64,000 nucleotides of DNA from Oleiphilaceae bacterium. Its GTDB lineage: Bacteria > Pseudomonadota > Gammaproteobacteria > Pseudomonadales > Oleiphilaceae. Below, one piece after another: positions 51,118-61,305 of the stretch. The notes under the pieces are model-generated. The model was not told the DNA's origin and searched no databases. It saw only the letters and a program-made list of their open reading frames with translations. Location: NCBI GenBank assembly GCA_022447365.1, contig JAKVBL010000013.1, positions 1 to 64,000 on the forward strand, read 5' to 3'. The position numbers and the translations under genes are program-made. Position 1 is the first letter of the stretch. The number at the start of each line of letters is the position of its first letter.

Positions 51118-52863
51118 TTATTTCTGCGCCAAGCTGACCTGGTACTTATCCACCAAGGATGCAAAATTATTGCGCACCACAATTAAGTTATTAATCGATG
51201 ACATAAACAGATCAAACGCCGATTGAGGCAATTTGAGCGCTTTGTAGTTTTCCCGCAGCAAAACAAGCTGCTCAGCTGCAATATCGTCACTACGATTTTG
51301 TTGTTTATTAAGAAGAAATGGCACCATGTTCTCACGAATTTTTTTCGCTTCGACATGATCGCCATTCGCATCAATGAGCTTTAGTAATCGCAAACGTTGA
51401 TCCAACAATAAGCGTTCATCTTGCGCTAAAAAACCAACTAACTCTTTTACGTAATACTCTTGCATGAAAGCGCTTAATTTACTTAGTGCTCGATACTGAC
51501 GTTCTTCAGGATCATCGTGCGGATTAATCTGATCAATCTGACGATAAATCATAAGGTAAAGAGTTGCATCAATCGTCTGCAATGCTTCCAACGCACCTTC
51601 AGACAACATATCCACAAAAGTACAAGCTTGAGAGACGGCTAAACGGGACAAAGTACTATCGTCTTCGTTTTGGACTGCTGTTTGAATTGCACGTCGGGCC
51701 AGAAGATCATTGTTTGGAAATTGGACCAAGGCTTTATCCAAAGCCGTGGCAACGTGCTGTGAGCCAATTTGCTCGGCCTTTTCAGCCCATTCCAACCAAG
51801 CCATTGGGCTCTGCGCTAGAAACTCGTGTAAAGACCGTTGCCAAGCGTAAGCATCTTGAACATAACGAGGCTTTGGAAGCTGAATGAGCTGCTCAGCTAC
51901 TTTACGCCATTGCCAATATTCTTTTATCTCGGAGAGAGCCGCTCGTACTTTCTCTGTCTCGGGAATTTTTTGTTCAGCAAGCTGCTGGCTTAACCATGCT
52001 TGCGCAAGCCGTTTATGAAATAAATCGAGACCACCTTCAATCTCCCTCAAAATATGCGCAGGCTCGTGAGCGATCAGATTAAATTGGTCGAGAAAATATA
52101 TTTTCTCGAAACGCTTTATCAAGGTAGTCGCTCGGCCTTGTTGTAAGGCGAACAGACGCGTGTACAAACTGCTGAGTGCCTGAGCCGAAGAGCGGTATGT
52201 GCCCCACTTATCGTCAATTTGAAGTAGCAGTTTATTAAGTCGCGCTAATGAATATTCTACAAGTTTGAGTCCTTCTCGAGGCTTGCTCTCAAAGCTTGCC
52301 GCTTCAAACTCCCCAAAGAGTTGTTCAATACGCGCGAAGAATGCCTTCACTTGACGCTGACTAAACAAATTACGTTTGTCATCGATACGTGTTGTTTCAG
52401 TAACGCGCGCTTTGAGAGCAACAAAATCAACTTCTTGCCCGGCCAAACTCGCCTTTAACAAGTAACGCTCAAATTGTTCAGAATCACTTTCTAATAGCTC
52501 TAAAAAGTGCTTCGCCAGTGTTTGTTTCTCGAGACCAATCAAATACGCAAATATGCGAGATTTTTCGGGACCTTTGGAAAGGGAGAGTACTTGTTGCTCA
52601 AGACGATTACCGTGTAATACTGCAGAAACACAGTGCTGACAAAAATCGAACCCATCGGAATCTGGGCAAGTACAGTGCCCGTCCACAATACTGCCCGCAT
52701 AATTCAGTGTGACAGTGTAGTCTTCAACTTTGGCTGTTACCGCTAGGCCATCTCGCTGATAGTCTTGCACTAAATCAGGGGTGTACGCATTCTTACCCCG
52801 CTGAAAACGATCTTTCCCAGCGCGCTTGAATAATTCTTCTTCACCTACAAGAAATTTAGACAT
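51118..52863 (-). CDS. SWIM zinc finger domain protein
   Basis: 581 residues. CTCPDSDGFDFCQHC (residues about 63-77) matches the SWIM CxCx(n)CxH pattern, which binds zinc and often nucleic acid. The remaining 500 residues are all-helical and TPR-like. Ends KYQVSLAQK. Function unknown. It starts three bases before the end of the UPF0270-like gene. Confidence 0.85.
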   Translation of the reverse strand: MSKFLVGEEELFKRAGKDRFQRGKNAYTPDLVQDYQRDGLAVTAKVEDYTVTLNYAGSIVDGHCTCPDSDGFDFCQHCVSAVLHGNRLEQQVLSLSKGPEKSRIFAYLIGLEKQTLAKHFLELLESDSEQFERYLLKASLAGQEVDFVALKARVTETTRIDDKRNLFSQRQVKAFFARIEQLFGEFEAASFESKPREGLKLVEYSLARLNKLLLQIDDKWGTYRSSAQALSSLYTRLFALQQGRATTLIKRFEKIYFLDQFNLIAHEPAHILREIEGGLDLFHKRLAQAWLSQQLAEQKIPETEKVRAALSEIKEYWQWRKVAEQLIQLPKPRYVQDAYAWQRSLHEFLAQSPMAWLEWAEKAEQIGSQHVATALDKALVQFPNNDLLARRAIQTAVQNEDDSTLSRLAVSQACTFVDMLSEGALEALQTIDATLYLMIYRQIDQINPHDDPEERQYRALSKLSAFMQEYYVKELVGFLAQDERLLLDQRLRLLKLIDANGDHVEAKKIRENMVPFLLNKQQNRSDDIAAEQLVLLRENYKALKLPQSAFDLFMSSINNLIVVRNNFASLVDKYQVSLAQK

Positions 52864-52866
52864 GAC

Positions 52867-53112
52867 TTACACGTCGTAAGAGGCATCAGCCTTTGGCTGT
52901 TCAGGAAGGTCTTTTGTGGCCAATAAATAAGCACTCTCTTCGTACTCGCTATACCACAAAACAAGATCGCCGTTATCAAGCGCAGCACGTGCGCTATAAA
53001 TGCGATCTTCGATCGGCGATTCCACGTCATTTAGACCCCAAGCGCGAAGACAGTATTCTTTTAACAAACCTTCAAGCGCTTCTTCGCTTACGTCCTTACG
53101 GGGAATCACCAT
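52867..53112 (-). CDS. YheU-like (UPF0270) small protein
   Basis: 81 residues. MVIPRKDVSEEALEGLLKEYCLRAWG and the spacing of ALDNGDLVLWYSEYEESAYLL resemble YheU family proteins. It is immediately upstream of the SWIM gene and likely co-transcribed. Assignment by eye only. Confidence 0.55.
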   Translation of the reverse strand: MVIPRKDVSEEALEGLLKEYCLRAWGLNDVESPIEDRIYSARAALDNGDLVLWYSEYEESAYLLATKDLPEQPKADASYDV

Positions 53113-53141
53113 ATATACAACTCTAAAGTAAACTTAATGCT

Positions 53142-55487
53142 TTAACTTACCGCTTTCGTTGTTTTCTTGGTAGTGGTTTTTCGTCGCTTTTTTGTAGCAG
53201 TTGAAGCAATCGCTTCAACACGCACAGGCATACCATTTAGAGCTGAAGTACCCGTTAACTTATCGACGAACTGATCAGAAATAAGGACATTAAGGTTCAC
53301 CCCTGGCTTCTGACTTGCCACAGAAAGTCGCGTCCCTTCATGATCGTGCCCCCAACCGTGAGGAATACTCATAACGCCCGTCATAATGTCGTCTGTGACT
53401 TCACAAGGAATAGTGACCGCACCATAGTCAGAAGAGACTTTAACTAATTCACCATGTTTGAGCTTCAAACGTTTAGCATCTGCTGTATTGATCTGTGCTG
53501 TACAACGGTTTTTTCCTTTCACTAAACGCGGCGTGTTATGCATCCACGAATTATTAGAACGTACATCTCGACGACCTATCAAAAGCATGACCGGCTCTTT
53601 GGTATTACTTAGTTCCTGCAAGCGCTTACGTAAGCGAGGCATATCTGTCATATAACTTTTTGGCACTAGTTGGATATGCTTGTGTTTAGTAAACAGACGA
53701 TCTGGCAAAGCAGACTGTAACGAACCAAGATCAACACCGTGTGGATAATTCTTCAGCGAGGCAATACATAAGCCTTTGCTCAGACCTCGGTTTTGGGAAC
53801 CATACGGGCCGTTATCAAGCGCTTTTCTTAAAGGATGCGATGGAGAGAAAATATCTTGAATCGTATCAATCAAAAATGCACCGATCGACGAAGTGCCCGG
53901 TAGCTGAGTTCCATAAGGCCCTATACGAAGCAAAACATCCAATACTCCATCTGGCCCCATTTGTTTCAGCGTGCGATAACGTGCAAGTTCTTTCACGCCA
54001 TTCACTAAGCTACCACCAGCAGAGAGCCTGTGCGTAAGCTCATGCATAATTTGCCAGTCATGCTTACTGTTCTTTGGTGCGTTAAATAAGGCAGGAGAAT
54101 ATTTCGCAACATTACGCACAGCCAACATATTTAAAGCTACATCATAATGCGACTGCTCTAACTGACTCGTGCCCGGAAGAATAAGGTCTGCGTGCTTCGT
54201 TGTTTCATTCAAATGACTATCGACGCACAGCATAAAATCTAAAGAATTAAAGGCTTTCTCTAGACGATTTGAATTAGGGCTAGAAATAACTGGGTTACCC
54301 GCAATCGTGATCATCGCACGAATTTGTTGCTCACCCTTTGTTTCGATTTGATCAGCGATAGCACTCGACGGTAGCTCACCACTAAACTCAGGCAAACCGG
54401 TAACCGTTTTAAAACGACCTGAGCTACCTTGCTCACCAAGATAGCTGCTAATTTCGACAAGGTCCGCAGCAGGCTTTGTAAACATTAAGCCACCGCGCTC
54501 ATCCAGATGATTAGTCAGTATGTTCAAGACATAAATGAACCAAGTCGCCAAGCCACCGAACTCTTGCGTTGATGTGCCCATGCGACCAAATATCGCTGCT
54601 CGCGGCGTCTCTGCTAATTTACGAGCGAGCTCTCGGATGTATTCGGCCTTAATACCACACACATCTGCGACAGACTCGGGAGAAAAATCAGAGCTCATTA
54701 ACTGAACGTCTGCCACACCTTCAATAATGCCTTGTAACCGACCGATATCGACTAAGCCTTCATCAAATAAGGTATGAATCATGCCTAGCAACATATACGC
54801 ATCTGTGCCTGGCTTGATGAACAAGTGCGTATCAACAACCTTGGCAGTTTCGCTGCGTTTGGGGTCGATCAAAATTACTTCGCCACCGCGTTTTCTTATC
54901 CCCTTTAAACGGCCTAGATAATCTGGCGCCGACATCAAACTCCCGTTCGATGCTGCTGGGTTACTACCAAGCAAAATGAATAAATCGGTATGATCAATGT
55001 CTGGAACTGGGAATAAACCCTGATGACCGAACATCTCATAATTAGCGCGCATATGGGGGAGTTGATCATTAGAGGTCGCAGAAAAACGATTCTTGGTCCC
55101 TAAAGCACGATATAAATTCATCAGGAATAGAACATTGCCGTGGTGATGAACATTCGGATTACCGAGATACAAACCGACCGCGTCTTGCCCATATTGCTTT
55201 TGAATGTCGCCTAAGCGCTTAGCCGCGATATCAAATGCTTTTCCCCAGCTAATCTGCTTCCAGCCCTGCTCTGTTTTAAGCATTGGCGTGCGCAAACGAT
55301 CGGGATCTTCATGATAGTCTTTTAGCGCAAGAGCCTTAGGGCATATATGACCTTTACTGAATGGGTCATCCTTATCCCCTTTAATCGACAACACTTGAGT
55401 TTGATCGTGTTCTATTACAACACCGCACATTGCTTCACATAAATTGCACGTACGAAAGTGCTTCAAAGATTCTGTATTAGTCATCAC
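53142..55487 (-). CDS. Molybdopterin-dependent oxidoreductase (formate dehydrogenase/BisC-like)
   Basis: 781 residues. N-terminal [4Fe-4S] motif CNLCEAMCGVVIEHD with the fourth Cys in GHICPKALAL. Molybdopterin blocks: GLYLGNPNVHHHGNVLF, LLGSNPAASNGSLMSAPD, VILIDPKRSETAKVVD and GRMGTSTQEFGG. C-terminal molydopterin dinucleotide-binding domain with HGELVKVSSDYGAV and SIPHGWGHD. No signal peptide, so cytoplasmic. Substrate not determined. Ends in a Lys/Thr-rich tail. Confidence 0.88.
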   Translation of the reverse strand: MMTNTESLKHFRTCNLCEAMCGVVIEHDQTQVLSIKGDKDDPFSKGHICPKALALKDYHEDPDRLRTPMLKTEQGWKQISWGKAFDIAAKRLGDIQKQYGQDAVGLYLGNPNVHHHGNVLFLMNLYRALGTKNRFSATSNDQLPHMRANYEMFGHQGLFPVPDIDHTDLFILLGSNPAASNGSLMSAPDYLGRLKGIRKRGGEVILIDPKRSETAKVVDTHLFIKPGTDAYMLLGMIHTLFDEGLVDIGRLQGIIEGVADVQLMSSDFSPESVADVCGIKAEYIRELARKLAETPRAAIFGRMGTSTQEFGGLATWFIYVLNILTNHLDERGGLMFTKPAADLVEISSYLGEQGSSGRFKTVTGLPEFSGELPSSAIADQIETKGEQQIRAMITIAGNPVISSPNSNRLEKAFNSLDFMLCVDSHLNETTKHADLILPGTSQLEQSHYDVALNMLAVRNVAKYSPALFNAPKNSKHDWQIMHELTHRLSAGGSLVNGVKELARYRTLKQMGPDGVLDVLLRIGPYGTQLPGTSSIGAFLIDTIQDIFSPSHPLRKALDNGPYGSQNRGLSKGLCIASLKNYPHGVDLGSLQSALPDRLFTKHKHIQLVPKSYMTDMPRLRKRLQELSNTKEPVMLLIGRRDVRSNNSWMHNTPRLVKGKNRCTAQINTADAKRLKLKHGELVKVSSDYGAVTIPCEVTDDIMTGVMSIPHGWGHDHEGTRLSVASQKPGVNLNVLISDQFVDKLTGTSALNGMPVRVEAIASTATKKRRKTTTKKTTKAVS

Positions 55488-55608
55488 GCTAACCTTCGGA
55501 AGTCTGCCCGAGTGGAGTGGTTCAGATATTTTTATATTGAGTTACCGCTCGCTGATTATATTCTTGAGTTGAAAGATTTGTCCAACTCCGTCAGTTAAAC
55601 CGCTATCG

Positions 55609-56814
55609 CTAAAGTGTTTTTTGGTAACTCTCGTGCCATTGCTTTAGTTCTGCCGATATCCCCGCAACGACAATATCGCATCGCAAGGATGGAAAAATAT
55701 CAAATGCATGTTGCGCGCCATCGATAGCGGCAAAGCTCACCTGCTGCCCAGACACACTTCTTAGCTTGTTTGAAAAGTAGCGCGCTTCATCACACGAAGT
55801 GAGCGTGTCTTTATTTCCATGGATGATCAAAAAAGGCGGCGCATGTTTTGAAATATGATTGATAGGAGACATAATCCGATAAAGGTCAGGCGCCTCTTCC
55901 TTACGCTGCTTTACGATGCTTTTGCGCATCACAATTTCTAAACCAACGCTTTTCTGAAGCTTCTTTTCATCTAGCAAATCATAGATGCCGTAAAACGGCA
56001 CACAGCCTTGAACGCGTAAATCTTTGTCCTTCAAGCTTTCATCAAAACGATGATCAATCGTCGAAAGGCTTAACAAGCTACTCAAATGTCCACCAGCAGA
56101 TCCGCCAGTCACTATAATAAAATCAGGATCGCCGCCGTAATCAGCAATATTATCTTTAACCCAAGCTAAAGCATGTTCACAGTCAATAATGTGATCAGGA
56201 AACGTCGCTTTAGGGCTCAAACGATAATTGATTGCTACGCATACCCATCCCTGCTGTGCAAGGTTTTGCATTAAAGGTAAAGCTTGTTCGTTCTTGGACC
56301 CATACCCTCGCGTCCAACCGCCACCATGAATTTGTAACAGTACTGGCGCACCTTTGAGTTCTTTATTTTTTCTGCGGATGTCTAGTTTTAAACGCATGCC
56401 ATCAACTTCGCGATACAAGATATTCTTATCGACGACGATACCTTTGTCTTTGATCGAATTGAAAGGTCTAATCAAGCGCTTTATATCTAATAACAAAAAC
56501 GATTCATTCAGCGCAAAACTTTGAAATTGGGTGAGTGATTTAAAGCCTGAGAAATAGTGATACGCCAACATACCCCACGACAAGAACAGTAGCACTGCAC
56601 TCCACATATCTAGCGTTCCAGAGAGCTCACCAAAGTACACAACCGAACCCAATATAGCAGCCTGGACAGCGATAACATGTAGCGCCAACTCTCCAACAGG
56701 CCATCCTGCAAGAAAGCTAAACACCATAAGTTTAGGGTGATGATAAATTGGTCGAAGCACATTAAGCGCTAAGATGAAGCTCAGTAAAGCAAAGAGAAAA
56801 AGAATAACGCCCAA
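55609..56814 (-). CDS. Membrane-anchored alpha/beta hydrolase (esterase/lipase)
   Basis: 401 residues. About four N-terminal membrane helices (1-95) are followed by a carboxylesterase domain: QIHGGGWTRGYG (oxyanion loop), TGGSAGGHLSSL (nucleophile Ser), HGNKDTLTS (Asp) and GAQHAFD (His). Resembles the BD-FAE/hormone-sensitive lipase group. It follows the NnrU gene by 4 bases and is likely co-transcribed. Confidence 0.85.
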   Translation of the reverse strand: MGVILFLFALLSFILALNVLRPIYHHPKLMVFSFLAGWPVGELALHVIAVQAAILGSVVYFGELSGTLDMWSAVLLFLSWGMLAYHYFSGFKSLTQFQSFALNESFLLLDIKRLIRPFNSIKDKGIVVDKNILYREVDGMRLKLDIRRKNKELKGAPVLLQIHGGGWTRGYGSKNEQALPLMQNLAQQGWVCVAINYRLSPKATFPDHIIDCEHALAWVKDNIADYGGDPDFIIVTGGSAGGHLSSLLSLSTIDHRFDESLKDKDLRVQGCVPFYGIYDLLDEKKLQKSVGLEIVMRKSIVKQRKEEAPDLYRIMSPINHISKHAPPFLIIHGNKDTLTSCDEARYFSNKLRSVSGQQVSFAAIDGAQHAFDIFPSLRCDIVVAGISAELKQWHESYQKTL

Positions 56815-56818
56815 AACA

Positions 56819-57385
56819 TTACCCTCCTACTTGAATGACCGGCACACCAAACAAGCTTGCATGGTTCATCACCACTAACATATATGCAGCCAAACCAATC
56901 ACAACGACAAGCGCATCCTTCCATATAGGTTGGGGATCATTGGCCATCGTTTGACCTCGTTTTTTCACACTAATCATGTCGATGACGGCGTATGCGAGGA
57001 ACGATCCAAACAAAATTAACGAAGCAACATCGCCGTTAGCTAGCAAGTGCCCTAAGGCCCACAACTTCACCGCGATCAACATTGGATTTTTCAATTTGCG
57101 CTTAATATTTGAAGAGATATACGCTGCAGGCAGAATCACAAACGCTAGCAAAACCAGAAGCATTGTAATGTGCTTAAAAAAACTAGGAGGCACCCAGACT
57201 GAAATAAATGGTGCTTGCGCCTTACCAACGACGATCAAATAGAACCCTGCAATTGATCCCACACTGAAGAGCGCTTTGTATGGCAGCTCGCCAAATCTAG
57301 AAACCAAATTACCACGAATGGTTTGCTGTACTGGTAATAAATGAAAACCAAGAAAAATGGTTAAACCAAGAACAAGAATTGCCAT
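56819..57385 (-). CDS. NnrU family membrane protein
   Basis: 188 residues, about six membrane helices. LGLTIFLGFHLLPV, KLWALGHLLANGDVASLILFGSFLAYAVID and AALVV-type segments are NnrU family hallmarks (KLWALGHLLANGD is the conserved core). NnrU is linked with denitrification in some bacteria and is isoprenoid-related in others; no such partner genes are here. Confidence 0.88.
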   Translation of the reverse strand: MAILVLGLTIFLGFHLLPVQQTIRGNLVSRFGELPYKALFSVGSIAGFYLIVVGKAQAPFISVWVPPSFFKHITMLLVLLAFVILPAAYISSNIKRKLKNPMLIAVKLWALGHLLANGDVASLILFGSFLAYAVIDMISVKKRGQTMANDPQPIWKDALVVVIGLAAYMLVVMNHASLFGVPVIQVGG

Positions 57386-57544
57386 GACATCCCTCCTTTT
57401 TTATTTTCCATTAGCATACGCATTCGGCATGCTTATGTCAGTGACAGAGCAGATAGGTTTTTTAGTTTTCTCTCACTAATTCGTTGAGTAGAGGCAGATG
57501 GTTCAATTGTTAGACCAGCAATTTAAACCTTTGACATGAAAAGT

Positions 57545-57568
57545 TTCGGGCCCAATTTAGGGCCCGAA
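57545..57568 (-). terminator. Terminator of the FKBP gene
   Basis: TTCGGGCCC, 6-base loop, GGGCCCGAA: a perfect 9-bp stem, followed on the minus strand by AACTTTTC. Confidence 0.75.
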
Positions 57569-57603
57569 GAAAGAGAGTTGAAAGCTAGTTATTAGCGTAG
57601 TGA

Positions 57604-58236
57604 TCAACCAAGAATATCAATCACATGAAGATCAAACACTAACGATGAGTTAGCAGGAATCGCTGGCGGCATACCTGCTTCTCCGTAGGCTAGATCTGCT
57701 GGCAGAACGATACGCCACTTCGACCCTTTTGGCATGAGCATAAGAGCTTCAGTCCATCCAGAGATAACGTCTTTCAAACCAAACTCCGCCGGTTCATTAC
57801 GCGTAACCGAGCTATCAAATACCTGCCCATCGATGAATGAGCCGTGATAATGCACTCGCACCGTCTGATCAAGCTTGGCAATAGGGCCATCAGCCTGCTC
57901 TAGAATTTCATACTGAAGACCAGATTCGGTCACGGTCACACCGTCACGCTTCGCATTCTCAGCCAAGAATTTTTCGCATAATTCTTTATAGCCTTGAGTT
58001 CGCGCCGCTTCGACTTCTTTGCGTTTTTCTTTTACCGCATCGTATGCTTCGTTTAACTCCGCATCATCTAGCAAAGACTGCTCACCAGCAAAACACTGAC
58101 GCAAGGCTAGTACGCACGCCTCAATATCCATGCCTTCAAACTTGTTCTTGTGGAGCTGGCGACCAAACTGCCAGCCAAAACCATAACTTACTTTTTGCTC
58201 AAATGTTTCTGGCTTCTTGTTGGAATCATTACTCAT
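57604..58236 (-). CDS. FKBP-type peptidyl-prolyl isomerase (FklB-like)
   Basis: 210 residues. N-terminal helical dimerisation domain (KVSYGFGWQFGRQL...) and C-terminal FKBP fold: VRVHYHGSFIDGQVFDSS, VISGWTEALMLMPKGSKWRIVLPADLAYGE and LVFDLHVIDI. No signal peptide, so cytoplasmic FklB rather than periplasmic FkpA/Mip. Confidence 0.9.
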   Translation of the reverse strand: MSNDSNKKPETFEQKVSYGFGWQFGRQLHKNKFEGMDIEACVLALRQCFAGEQSLLDDAELNEAYDAVKEKRKEVEAARTQGYKELCEKFLAENAKRDGVTVTESGLQYEILEQADGPIAKLDQTVRVHYHGSFIDGQVFDSSVTRNEPAEFGLKDVISGWTEALMLMPKGSKWRIVLPADLAYGEAGMPPAIPANSSLVFDLHVIDILG

Positions 58237-58332
58237 TTTCAGACCTTAAACTTCAAGTATTCTGATATTACTCGGAAGCACGAGTTATCGCGCTCCAACC
58301 ATTTATTAAATTTTACCGACTACAGCCTTAAT

Positions 58333-59700
58333 TTATCGGCCCGCAACCGTTTCTAACTCTGTAATCCCTTGTTCAACATAATCGAGTAAGCGCTGCATAG
58401 ACGGCAATGTTCGACGGCACGCCGTAAATCCAAACTCCAAGCTATCGACATAACTAACCAAGGTAATATTCAGTGCAATTCGATCAAGCGGAATCGACAC
58501 TGGGTACATCCCTTCTACACGGGCACCATTCCAATACAAATGCTTTTTAGGGCCAGGTACATTCGAGATCACAACATTAAACGCCTGCAAACGACTCGAT
58601 AAGCCTGTGACCATATTTAATCCAGCAGGTGCTAGAGTCAACGCGGTGTAATTAATCGCTTCTTCAAGCGTCATGCTTGCGTAGCGGTCTTTTGACTCTT
58701 TAACTGCGCGACGAATACTTTCAAGTCGTTCTGTCGGGTCCGCCAAATGTGTACCGAGTGTCGCCAAAATCATAGCAATTTGATTGCCTGAATCACTATC
58801 GTCTCGACGCATTGACATAGGCACCATCGCAACCAGAGGTTTATCAGGCAAAGCATTCAAACTAATTAAGTAATTACGCAATGCACTACCACACACAGCC
58901 ATCACCACATCATTTAGAGTACAGCCCGTTTTTTTCGCGATATTCTTGAAGCGCTCTGAGGGGTACGATTGCGCCGCAAATCGACGAGAGCCTGTAATAC
59001 GCTGATTCAATATGCTCGGAGGGGCCTGAAACGCAGATGTATAATCAGGATTCGTACTGGCTTGTTTTACGGCATGCGTAACTTCTTTAACGAGAGTTGG
59101 AATCGTTGAAATCTGCTTGCCAGCTTCGCCCACTAGATCCGTCAAACTCTGAATGACATCTGAGCCTTCTACCTGAGCATGCGAACGCTGCTTTCGCGGC
59201 ATCGCCCAGAGTGGCGGCTGATCACGCACGCTTGGATCTTCAGACATCAAACGCATCCCCATGCGCATTGCCGCAACACCATCGAGCATGCAGTGATGGG
59301 CTTTGTAATACAGAGCAAATCGTTTACCGCGTAAGCCTTCAATCAAATGAACTTCCCACATGGGGCGTTCACGATCCATTAGGGCACTATGTTTCACTGA
59401 TACTAGGGACAGAAGTTCACGAATACGACCAGGCTTTGGCAAAGCGCTATGACGAAAGTGATGTTCGATATCAAACTGTTTATCTTCATTCCAATAATAG
59501 CGACCAAATCGTTTTACTAAACGTTGATTAAATGGCGCAATCGGCTTTTGAAATGAGTTCATGTACTCTGCAATTTCAGAGACATATTTCGGACCTGCAT
59601 CCTCGGGAAAGCTTAGTAAATGTAGCCCTCCGACGTGCATCGGCTGTTGACGTTTCTCCATCCATAAGAAAAGTTGGTCAGCAAGACTTAGAGGTTTCAT
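58333..59700 (-). CDS. Wax ester synthase/diacylglycerol acyltransferase (WS/DGAT)
   Basis: 455 residues from the ATG at 59698-59700, with AAGGA 8 bases upstream and MKPLSLADQLFLWMEKRQQPMHVGGL as the standard start. The longer frame to 59826 is rejected. Catalytic HHxxxDG motif: YKAHHCMLDGVAAM near 134. Other blocks: GCTLNDVVMAVCGSALR and VISNVPGPKKHLYWNGARV. Makes wax esters or triacylglycerol as storage lipid, common in marine oil-degrading bacteria. Confidence 0.93.
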   Translation of the reverse strand: MKPLSLADQLFLWMEKRQQPMHVGGLHLLSFPEDAGPKYVSEIAEYMNSFQKPIAPFNQRLVKRFGRYYWNEDKQFDIEHHFRHSALPKPGRIRELLSLVSVKHSALMDRERPMWEVHLIEGLRGKRFALYYKAHHCMLDGVAAMRMGMRLMSEDPSVRDQPPLWAMPRKQRSHAQVEGSDVIQSLTDLVGEAGKQISTIPTLVKEVTHAVKQASTNPDYTSAFQAPPSILNQRITGSRRFAAQSYPSERFKNIAKKTGCTLNDVVMAVCGSALRNYLISLNALPDKPLVAMVPMSMRRDDSDSGNQIAMILATLGTHLADPTERLESIRRAVKESKDRYASMTLEEAINYTALTLAPAGLNMVTGLSSRLQAFNVVISNVPGPKKHLYWNGARVEGMYPVSIPLDRIALNITLVSYVDSLEFGFTACRRTLPSMQRLLDYVEQGITELETVAGR

Positions 59701-59839
59701 GTGTACATCCTTCATGAGTATTTTTATATAACGGATTTTCTGCCCCGCACCAATGAGTGCGACCATTATTATGCGACAAAGCGCTGACGTTTTATACTTT
59801 ATGGGATGAATGCCAGCAATAACCAAGCCGAGAAGTTTT

Positions 59840-60448
59840 ATGTCGGGCTATAAAAAGCCAAAATCTCCATGTAGTAACGAATTAATCGTTAAGAAGAGCC
59901 GATTTATTGCTTATGCCTATGAGGCAAGCTCTCGCGAAGCAGCCATGGAAAAGCTCGAGCAGATAAAGCTCAAATATCCAGATGCTCGGCACCACTGCTG
60001 GGCCTATTTATTAGGCTCTGCTGAGCAACCCAAGTCTGTTGCCATGTCTGACGACGGCGAGCCAAGCGGCACAGCCGGAAAACCCATTTTAAATGTTCTA
60101 CAACACAAAGACGTCGGCGATATTATTGTGATCGTTGTTCGTTACTTCGGCGGAATAAAACTAGGAGCGGGAGGATTAGTACGCGCGTATTCGCGCGCAG
60201 CGCAAAGCATCTACGATTTGATTGAAACAGAAGAAATGATTGAACTTGAAAGCCTCACACTACAATGTGGATTTGATGAGGAACAAAAAATACGACATAT
60301 CCTGTCGCGTTATGAGGGCTCTATCGAATCTAGCGAATACGGGCAATCGGTCGAACTGACCATCGCAATCCCTGCAGAAAACAAACAAACCTTCGTGATG
60401 GAGCTTGGCAACCTTAAATCAACACATTTGCTGCAAGAGAGCAGCTAA
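59840..60448 (+). CDS. yigZ: YigZ/IMPACT family protein
   Basis: About 202 residues from MSGYKKPKSPC; an ATG at 59810 would add 10. KKSRFIAYAYEASSREAAM, HHCWAYLLG, SDDGEPSGTAGKPIL and IIVIVVRYFGGIKLGAGGLVRAYS are diagnostic. Exact role unknown, possibly ribosome-linked like eukaryotic IMPACT. It ends 3-4 bases inside the stop of the convergent DUF3301 gene. Confidence 0.9.
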   Translation: MSGYKKPKSPCSNELIVKKSRFIAYAYEASSREAAMEKLEQIKLKYPDARHHCWAYLLGSAEQPKSVAMSDDGEPSGTAGKPILNVLQHKDVGDIIVIVVRYFGGIKLGAGGLVRAYSRAAQSIYDLIETEEMIELESLTLQCGFDEEQKIRHILSRYEGSIESSEYGQSVELTIAIPAENKQTFVMELGNLKSTHLLQESS

Positions 60449-60759
60449 TGAATTCTGTGCGGAGCAAACTTCACTTCTTCAACTAATGAACCAAGAAAGA
60501 TAATCTCACCTTCATAGCGGTCTTCCCCAGTCGAGCTAAAATCAAAGCCATAAACGCGACGCAGACTCATAGCGCCGCGATGATTTCGTGCAAGCCTGAC
60601 ACTTTTCAACGCGACAGTTTGGTCGAGCAGCTGCAAATCCAGACGTTTGCATTCGCGAGCAACCCGACGATATGCAAACTCTTTTAGATCGCGACTTTTA
60701 ATCCAATACCAGACCCCAAACCCAATCAAGGCAGTAAGAAATATCGAACTTAAACTCAT
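60445..60759 (-). CDS. DUF3301 family membrane protein
   Basis: 104 residues: N-terminal membrane helix (about 5-20), then RRVARECKRLDLQLLDQTVALKSVRL and RRVYGFDFSSTGEDRYEGEIIFLG, the DUF3301 blocks. It overlaps the yaeQ stop by 4 bases (ATGA), so translation is coupled. Confidence 0.85.
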   Translation of the reverse strand: MSLSSIFLTALIGFGVWYWIKSRDLKEFAYRRVARECKRLDLQLLDQTVALKSVRLARNHRGAMSLRRVYGFDFSSTGEDRYEGEIIFLGSLVEEVKFAPHRIH

Positions 60760-61301
60760 AAATGACCCATCAATGTTTCGAGCTTAAATTCAATCATATT
60801 CCCATCAAATGACACATGGATTAAATCATCCTGAATCATGATACCTAACTCCATAGTGCGCTCAACTAGACTAGCGAATTGTTCAACGGGTTCTTTATCA
60901 AATCGGAATGCAGAAATTTTTTGATTCACAGATGCATCCTTCATAATGGATTCGATCCATTGTTCAACATCTTGGCCACCATAGCTAAACACAGAGACCT
61001 TTTTACTTCGACCCAATGCCTTCTTTAGTCGCTTAGCATCGGGCTTGCCAATTTCTATCCAGTGTTCAATTTCACTGCTGTAATTGACCTTCCAGATATC
61101 AGGTTCGTCATCTGTACTCAGGCCTTTTGTGAATTCCAAATGCTCTTCATAACTCAGCGCAAAAGCCACTAATCGTGCGCACATTCTTTCGATCGTTTCA
61201 GAAGGATGCAATGCAACATGCAAAGAAACACGCTCATAGATATGTCGGTTCATATCACTTAAATCAATTCCGAAACGATAAATCGTGGCACTTAATGCCA
61301 T
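60756..61301 (-). CDS. yaeQ: YaeQ family protein
   Basis: 181 residues from the ATG at 61299-61301. MALSATIYRFGIDLSDMNRHIYERVSLHVALHPSET and WIEIGKPDAKRLKKALGRSKKVSVFSYG are the family signature. PD-(D/E)XK-like fold, function unclear. Starts 5 bases after the TPR lipoprotein stop. Confidence 0.92.
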   Translation of the reverse strand: MALSATIYRFGIDLSDMNRHIYERVSLHVALHPSETIERMCARLVAFALSYEEHLEFTKGLSTDDEPDIWKVNYSSEIEHWIEIGKPDAKRLKKALGRSKKVSVFSYGGQDVEQWIESIMKDASVNQKISAFRFDKEPVEQFASLVERTMELGIMIQDDLIHVSFDGNMIEFKLETLMGHL

Positions 61302-61305
61302 AGTA